Positions 58,968 through 64,000 of a stretch of 64,000 nt of DNA are shown in pieces (positions within the stretch are counted from its first letter, which is position 1; every line of letters begins with the position of its first letter). The notes below the pieces were generated by a model. The model saw only the letters and a list, made by a program, of their open reading frames with translations. It did no database searches and was not told the DNA's origin. A program made the position numbers and the translations under genes. The stretch is from Earliella scabrosa (taxonomy: Eukaryota > Basidiomycota > Agaricomycetes > Polyporales > Polyporaceae), in the NCBI GenBank assembly GCA_022605405.1, contig JABYQQ010000003.1, positions 372,001 through 436,000 on the forward strand. Direction: 5' to 3'.

Positions 58968-60413
58968 CTAGGCTCGCCATAGATGTAGCGTATGGTCGTA
59001 AAAGGAGCAACTGGCCACTAATGTATCATCGCTATTCCCGTCCTGCGCGTGTGACCAGTCCACGCCGTATGCGAGCGAGGTGTGCTGGTCAAAGCGCGTC
59101 CTGATACCGCCTTGACCTTCCGAGAAATCCACGATATCCCCGGCAGTGCTATCGTTGAAGCGAACGACTTTGAAGCCGTCGTGCATGCATGCGACAAGGA
59201 GGTCGGTCTTGCGCTCTGGTGAAGGGTGCCACTTGACGCGCCAGGCACCACCGCCGACATCGACCTGGGTCAGGGGGACCAGCGGTTTCCGCGTGTCGAA
59301 CAGCCGGACCGTGTTGTCGTAGCTGCCTACGGCCAGGATGTGCTCGATAAATGGATGGCTCTGGATCGTGGTCACGCCCGCGTCGAACCTGTCTCCACAT
59401 CCACCGGATTAAGTGGGGTTCCATGGACAGAACCAAGTGCCGCACCTCTTGTTGACAAATAGCGGCTGGGCTCCGCCTTGCCGAATATCCCAGCCTTTCA
59501 TCTTGAGGTCATCCCCGCCTGCAGGCTCGGTGAACGGCGTGCATGATGACGTCCCTCCTTCGAATACGCACCAGAGTAGACGACGTTGGGATCCCAGTAG
59601 TTCCAAGCGGCGATCCACGGCTCGTAATCGTGTGCGTGCCAGGATTCGCTGACGGCCAGCCCGGAGTCCTCGCCTGGGCGTAGGAGAGCGAGCGACCCGT
59701 CGGACAGAGAGACGATGAGATCTCCTAGGCCGCTGTAGGGATTCCGTCAGCTTGGACAATCTGGTTGATACCGAACTAGATGCTTGCTCTGTTGGCGTCC
59801 GGCGATTGCTCCAGTCCAGAGACAGACATAGAACGTCTGGCGATGCACAAGCGATCGATTGGATCTGGTTGAGCTTAGCCTACAACCGAGCGATCAGAAT
59901 GGCGAGCTCCATCCACAGACAACAATGCCGACCTTCCCGTGGTCCAACTCGTGCAGGGTGACATGACCCTCTGAGTCTGCGATAGCCAGCAAGGGTGTTG
60001 CCGTTGGTGTCCGATGGCACCTGCAATCGGGTCGCATCAGTCCTAGCTTGCACTCAAAATCTTCCACAAACCATTTCATGTCCAAGATGGCCGGAAGTTC
60101 AGTCTCATGGAGAAGCTGACTGCACTGAAATCCGTCATCCCGCCGTAGCTCTGCGCGAGAGCCAGAACACGCACTAGTTGTCCTCGTCTTGCACTCGGAA
60201 CAGGAGGGCTTTGCCTCGGCGCTTTTGGGGTTGGCGGCTTGGAGGGGCATCGACGTCCGCATCCTCCGCGCCGTCCCTGTCTTCGTTCTGCGGGGATGCA
60301 TCTTGGGATGTCTGTTCTAGTTTGTAGGTCCCGCAGACGAAGATGTCCTGGGCGGACGGATGCGGGCAAAACTCAACCGAATCCGCGGGCCAGTCGGTGT
60401 CGAAGCCAGGCAT
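58968..60413 (-). CDS. DPH7/WDR85-type diphthine methylesterase (WD40)
   Basis: WD40 protein that removes the methyl group from methylated diphthine on elongation factor 2, allowing the last amidation of diphthamide synthesis. ATG 60413 gives MPGFDTDWPADSVEFCPHP. WD repeats then run through ELPAILDMKW, ADSEGHVTLHEL and GGDDLKMKGWDIRQG. The strongly conserved C-terminal block is VTTIQSHPFIEHILAVGSYD, NTVRLFDTRKPLVPL and WRVKWHPS, then YGVDWSH and ASCSFYDHTLHLWRA. This block is characteristic of DPH7 rather than generic WD40 proteins. An Asp/Glu/Arg-rich insert (about 60190-60320) separates the first strands. The exon border near 60190 is uncertain; a donor at CGA followed by GTGCAAG gives the best frame. 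The start lies 291 bp from the divergent MED20 gene. Confidence 0.85.
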
Positions 60414-60704
60414 GTCTGGGGGAACTCGAAGCTCTACGCGAGCCGAGACAGGGTTTGGCGAACGCGTAACGGTCGATCGAAGAGTTGCGTGACGCGTTTT
60501 TGGGGAGCTGCACGCGTGACGTCACATGTACACGCCATTGTGGCACGCGCGCTTGTTGCCTTGTCGTTCAACAAGTTCATCCCAGGGCGAAGAGGTGTGG
60601 GTGTGGATGGACAGTCAAGCTCGGAGTACAGCTTTTGTTGCACTCTTATGAGTAGTACGCCACCTCACAAGCAGTATTTGATCTAGAGCTACACCGCGCC
60701 TAGG
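60414..60704. promoter_or_regulatory. Divergent promoter DPH7 / MED20
   Basis: This 291 bp spacer lies between two start codons. It contains a perfect TGACGTCA and ACGCGT-type repeats (60490-60520). Confidence 0.5.
60517..60524. promoter_or_regulatory. CRE/ATF palindrome TGACGTCA
   Basis: Perfect bZIP-type site in the DPH7/MED20 divergent promoter, within a slightly longer palindrome (GTGACGTCAC). Confidence 0.45.
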
Positions 60705-61916
60705 ATGGGTTACTCTGGGTAACTCCTGTGCTTTTTCTAAGCGAACCTCTGCTAACCCCTACTGTGACTTTCCTCTCCGACAGGCTGGTCAGATGGATCA
60801 ACGCACCAACCACTGGGCTTGAGCTCATTGCGCAGAACATACTCAAGAACCACCAGGCACGCTCATAACACGCCCCAGTCAACCGCGGTTTTCCACTCAC
60901 TAGTATCACTGCTTCAGGGCCAATACAAGGGCAAATGGCAGATCAGCATGAAGTCCTTCCGCTCGAACCTCTCCCTCCCAGGCTACCCAGTCCCCGAGCG
61001 CTCCATGTGCACACTCACCATGGACGGTACGTCCGCCCCCTCCCATCCCCAACCCCTGCGCTCACCACTAACACCGCCATCCCCACCTCGCAGACAACGT
61101 CTTCTGCGTGCTCGAAGACCCCGGCGCACCCACGCGCTACGACTGGATGGAGTACGCCAAAGCGAACCCAGACGCGACGCCGCCCTCGCACTTCCGCGTC
61201 ACGTTCCCGACGCTCAGCCCGCCGCTCGCGCTCGAGCAGCTCCTCGCGCAGCTCCGCGCGCGCTGGGTGCCCGTCCGGCAGACGAGCGGCATGGGCGGCG
61301 TCGCGGCGGGGACGATGCAGGGCGCGGGCGCGCACCTCACCGTTGAGGGCCACGTGTATGCGATCGGGAGCGATTGGCTTGTGAGGGCGGGCATGGTCGT
61401 CATTTCGCCTGGAGGGGCGATGAAGGGGATGCTGCTTGAGGTGCGTTTTGACTTTCGGTTGCTGACGGTCGTTGAACGCTGAACTTTAATCGGTGTAGGC
61501 AGAGTATGTGCCGCTCCCGGCGATGGAGGCGACGTACGATATGCCGCCGGTGCTGACGAGCCTGCTCCTCTCGATCCTGCCGAACGTCCCGGACCCGCGG
61601 ATCGTGGCGATGACTCTCGGGTACGTTGACTTTCCTTCCTTCAGTTTCGGGCGTGAATCGGTCGCGTCTGAGTTCATATTTGACGCCGAATCATTGGGTG
61701 CGCAGGCAGGGGCAGTGGCAGGAAGTGCAGTGGGACTCGCAAGAAGACATCGAGAGGGAGGAGGCGCGGAAGAGAGCAGAGGAAGCGAACGACGACATCT
61801 ACGCGAGCGAGAACGACCACCCGCCGATTAAGAAGGGCGACTGGATCGGGATAGACAGAGACCGTCGGTCGGCGTACTTGATCATCGGGGCGCTCAAGCA
61901 GGAGGGCTTGCTATGA
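60705..61916 (+). CDS. Mediator complex subunit 20 (MED20/Srb2)
   Basis: Head-module subunit of Mediator, bridging activators and RNA polymerase II. The exon model is 60705-60718, 60784-60856, 60918-61026, 61094-61440, 61499-61620 and 61706-61916, about 291 residues. It starts MGYSGLVRWINAPTTGLELIAQNI, with exon 1 only 14 nt. It continues KGKWQISMKSFRSN, YPVPERSMCTLTMDD, and the conserved core ARWVPVRQTS, GHVYAIGSDWLVRAGMV and AEYVPLPAMEAT. Intron 2 (60857-60917) appears to use a GC donor (CAG then GCACGC) because no in-frame GT exists before the stop that follows. The last exon ends in a charged stretch and LIIGALKQEGLL, longer than animal MED20. The family match is good but rests on memory of fungal homologues. 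Confidence 0.78.
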
Positions 61917-62023
61917 TTCTGGGCGGGACTCGGGACAGATGCTGATGCTAGGGATTGGCACTGCGGTGCTACAGTACATTTTTTCTCGCAATCTCCACCA
62001 CCCCTTCTTCTCACTGCTCGGAC
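61917..62023. other. 107-bp convergent spacer
   Basis: It lies between the stop codons of MED20 and transaldolase. It probably consists of overlapping 3' UTRs. Confidence 0.45.
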
Positions 62024-63492
62024 TCACGACTCGGAGACCAGCACGGCGCGGAGGAGCTCCTTCAGCTTCGTCTCCATCTCGCCGAAGATCTTCAGCGCGT
62101 CCGCGAGCTTGCGCGTCGTCTCCGCGTCCGCGGCGATCGCCTCCCGCAGCGCCGCGGCGTTGTTCGCGATGTAGTCCGTGTTCTTCACGTCCGGGCCTGC
62201 CGCGCCACGCCATGACAACCGTCAGCGTTCTTAACCTGAAATCGAAGCGAAATGCCCGCGGCGGTGGAGTTGTGGCTTACCTTGAACACTGCTGGATGTA
62301 TCAACGCTTGCAGCGCTGCCATCGAGGGGTACGTCGGCCCCCTCTGGGCTCGGCGCTGCAGCGAGTTGGTCCAAGATTCCACCAGAGAGCGTGATATGGT
62401 TGGAGTTCAGGGAGACCAGCGCGAGGACCTGTATGACGAGGCAGGTTGGTCAGGTGTTTGACTGGAGAAGCGAGCGGTGCAAGGAATACCTCTTTCGTGG
62501 TGACAATGCTGAGAGAGGAGTGAGTACGAATCGACGGGTGAAATGGTGTTGGGAGTCTACTGACCTAGCGGGCATGACGAGCGTGCTCGATCCGATCTCC
62601 TTGTAGAGCTTGACGATGGTGCGGATGGGCTGCGCCATGGGATGCTCTTTGGCGGGATCTGCGTAGTCCTTCCACAGATTGGGCTCGAAGTGCACTCGTA
62701 GCTCTGCAGAACATCGAGATTCACGAATGTTAGCATGTATGCCTTACCACGTCAACTTAACACAGGCAGACAGGCGTACCGTTGAAGTAAGGTGCGATGT
62801 AGAGGCAGCCGGCCTGGTGCGCTGCCATGGCTTGATGCTCAGAGAAGAGCATGGTTGCCAGCGTTCGGATGCCGAGCTGCTCGAGGTACTTGCAGGCGAT
62901 GATGGCCTCTGGCGTCGCAGGTATTTTGATGCATACGCGGGATCTACAGACATTGACAAGGGTGGTTACTCTCCGACAGGCGATGGCATTGGCAAGCCTG
63001 TAGCTGACTTCGGAATGCCATTAGCCTCAAAGATGGACACAAGCTTCTTGGCGTGGTTGATGGTGGCTTCGGTGTCGTATGCGGCTGCGGGCGAGGTTTG
63101 GGCGTGCACGCGGCCAGTGAGGTGTGGGTACACGGCCTTGGCTAGGAGGACGGTCTATAGTGGGGCCGGGGACATAGCGCGTTCTCAAGTATGCCCGAGC
63201 GAGACATTTACATCGATGTACATACGAGGAGATCTGCGGCATTGGAGGCCTGGGAGTCAATGTCAAGTTGCCCTTCGGCCGATTTGATCTGGGTGCACGC
63301 AGACTGGACAAGATCGGCACGCTCTGGTCGAACGGCCTCGCTGTAGGCGATGGCCTGGTTAGAGGTCATGTCAGAGAACGTCGCGCCGGGGAGGGTGTGG
63401 CGGGCGGCGACATCGGGATCCATCGAGTCGACATCGACGATGACCCGAGAGCGGATGTGGGAGAGCAAATTGTTGGATGTATGTGAAGACAT
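62024..63492 (-). CDS. Transaldolase family protein
   Basis: Class I aldolase fold enzyme that moves a dihydroxyacetone unit between sugar phosphates in the non-oxidative pentose phosphate pathway. ATG 63492 opens exon 1 (63492-63226, MSSHTSNNLLSHIRSRV, VDVDSMDPDVAA, ATFSDMTSNQAIAY). Later exons carry LTGRVHAQTSPAAAYDTE and the Schiff-base lysine segment VCIKIPATPEAIIACKYL, followed by TLATMLFSEHQAMAA, LYIAPYFNEL and TLVMPAS. The gene ends ELLRAVLVSES at TGA 62024. The order and motifs fit transaldolase. The sequence departs from the classical Tal1 type (DVDSMDP at the N-terminus, IKIPAT instead of IKLAAT), so it may be a fungal transaldolase-like paralogue. At least five introns are present and no defect was seen. 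Confidence 0.85.
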
Positions 63493-64000
63493 TACGAGAA
63501 CGACCGAGTGGGGTCTGTGGTGAAGATAGGTGGAAGAGGGTGGTGGATAGATGGGAGGAGATCAGGGTAGGGACAACTATGGCCTGCGGGGGCTGGAAAG
63601 AAAGTTCGCCGTGTTAGGATTGCACCGGAGCGGGTACGGAAGGCGAATAGAAAAGCGGGCCGGGTGTTGTTTGTTATTCGCCATGGGACACTGTGGGCAT
63701 AAACAGTACTTGGAGAGGAGAGAGTGTCCCATGACAGGCAAGAGGGCGGTCGTGCGAAGGCTGGAACTGGAGGATGGAGCGTTCTAGACCAGAGTTCATT
63801 TACCCCAACGCTGGCCCCAAGTCTATAATTCCCGCGTTGAGTGGCGCGCGACAGAAGAGGCAGCGCGAGGGCGGGCGTCCGGGTCTGCGTTGGCGTTGGC
63901 AGTTGCATTAATGGGAGCAGAGCGCATGTGCAGGTCTTGTTTGGCAGCGGTTTGGCAGCGAGCACAGTCTGGACGGGATCGTCAGGGCGTCGGACCGGGG
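63493..64000. other. Upstream region of the transaldolase gene, to window end
   Basis: About 508 bp. The minus strand is pyrimidine-rich near the start codon, as expected for a promoter. A 157-codon minus-strand ORF (63492-63965) is low-complexity and opens with a non-ATG codon, so I do not treat it as a gene. Confidence 0.35.

Noticed and set aside
63492..63965. 157-codon minus-strand frame upstream of transaldolase
   Set aside because: It starts with a non-ATG codon and is low-complexity Pro/Thr/Ser; it better fits promoter and leader sequence.
1..64000. tRNA, rRNA, CRISPR, toxin or virus-derived sequence
   Set aside because: Scanning for T-loop-like GTTCGANTC with matching stems, regular direct repeats with spacers, and viral or toxin motifs gave nothing I could support.

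Overview
The window reads as nuclear DNA of a filamentous basidiomycete, most likely an Agaricomycete. Genes are dense on both strands and interrupted by many short introns (about 48-100 nt) with GTRNGT donors and YAG acceptors. Promoters are often pyrimidine-rich. The proteins are of fungal and eukaryotic type. No bacterial operon, CRISPR array, tRNA, rRNA or secondary-metabolite cluster was recognised. Nothing appears cut by the window edges.

Layout, left to right. An RCK/MAK (Ime2/Crk1-like) kinase on + (434-3844) is followed by about 1.7 kb without a convincing gene. A complex I 13-kDa subunit (NDUFS6 type, -) and the HSP104 disaggregase (+) share a divergent promoter with heat-shock elements. 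A single-NBD ABC transporter (-) follows, then an uncharacterised protein (-) that diverges from a NIPA-type Mg transporter (+). A DENN-domain protein (+) comes after a 1.5 kb gap. A 12 kb VPS13 gene occupies 24514-36457 on the minus strand.

Upstream of VPS13 lies a gene-free block of about 1.07 kb. It is bounded by inverted repeats of about 90 nt with a 39-nt perfect core, and is filled with dispersed ACCGCCG motifs. It looks like a non-autonomous mobile element or a large hairpin-forming promoter insert. After it come a small unknown gene (+), a possible decayed gene (-), a fatty-acid elongase (ELO, +), a PH-C2-RasGAP protein (+), the AP-2 alpha adaptin (-) and a dsRBD/DExH RNA helicase (-).

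The right end is a compact housekeeping block: HSC20/JAC1 (-), a dysferlin-domain protein (+), a TMEM135-like membrane protein (+), DPH7 (-), MED20 (+) and transaldolase (-). These sit in alternating head-to-head and tail-to-tail pairs with spacers as short as 72-107 bp.

Functionally the window is mostly core cell biology: mitochondrial respiration and Fe-S assembly, protein disaggregation, membrane traffic and lipid transfer, transcription and translation-factor modification. The points most worth a second look are the inverted-repeat element, a 6-nt microexon that completes the zinc site of the complex I subunit, a 16-nt microexon next to the RasGAP arginine finger, a GC-AG intron in MED20, and eight perfect TGACGTCA sites, four of them in promoters.
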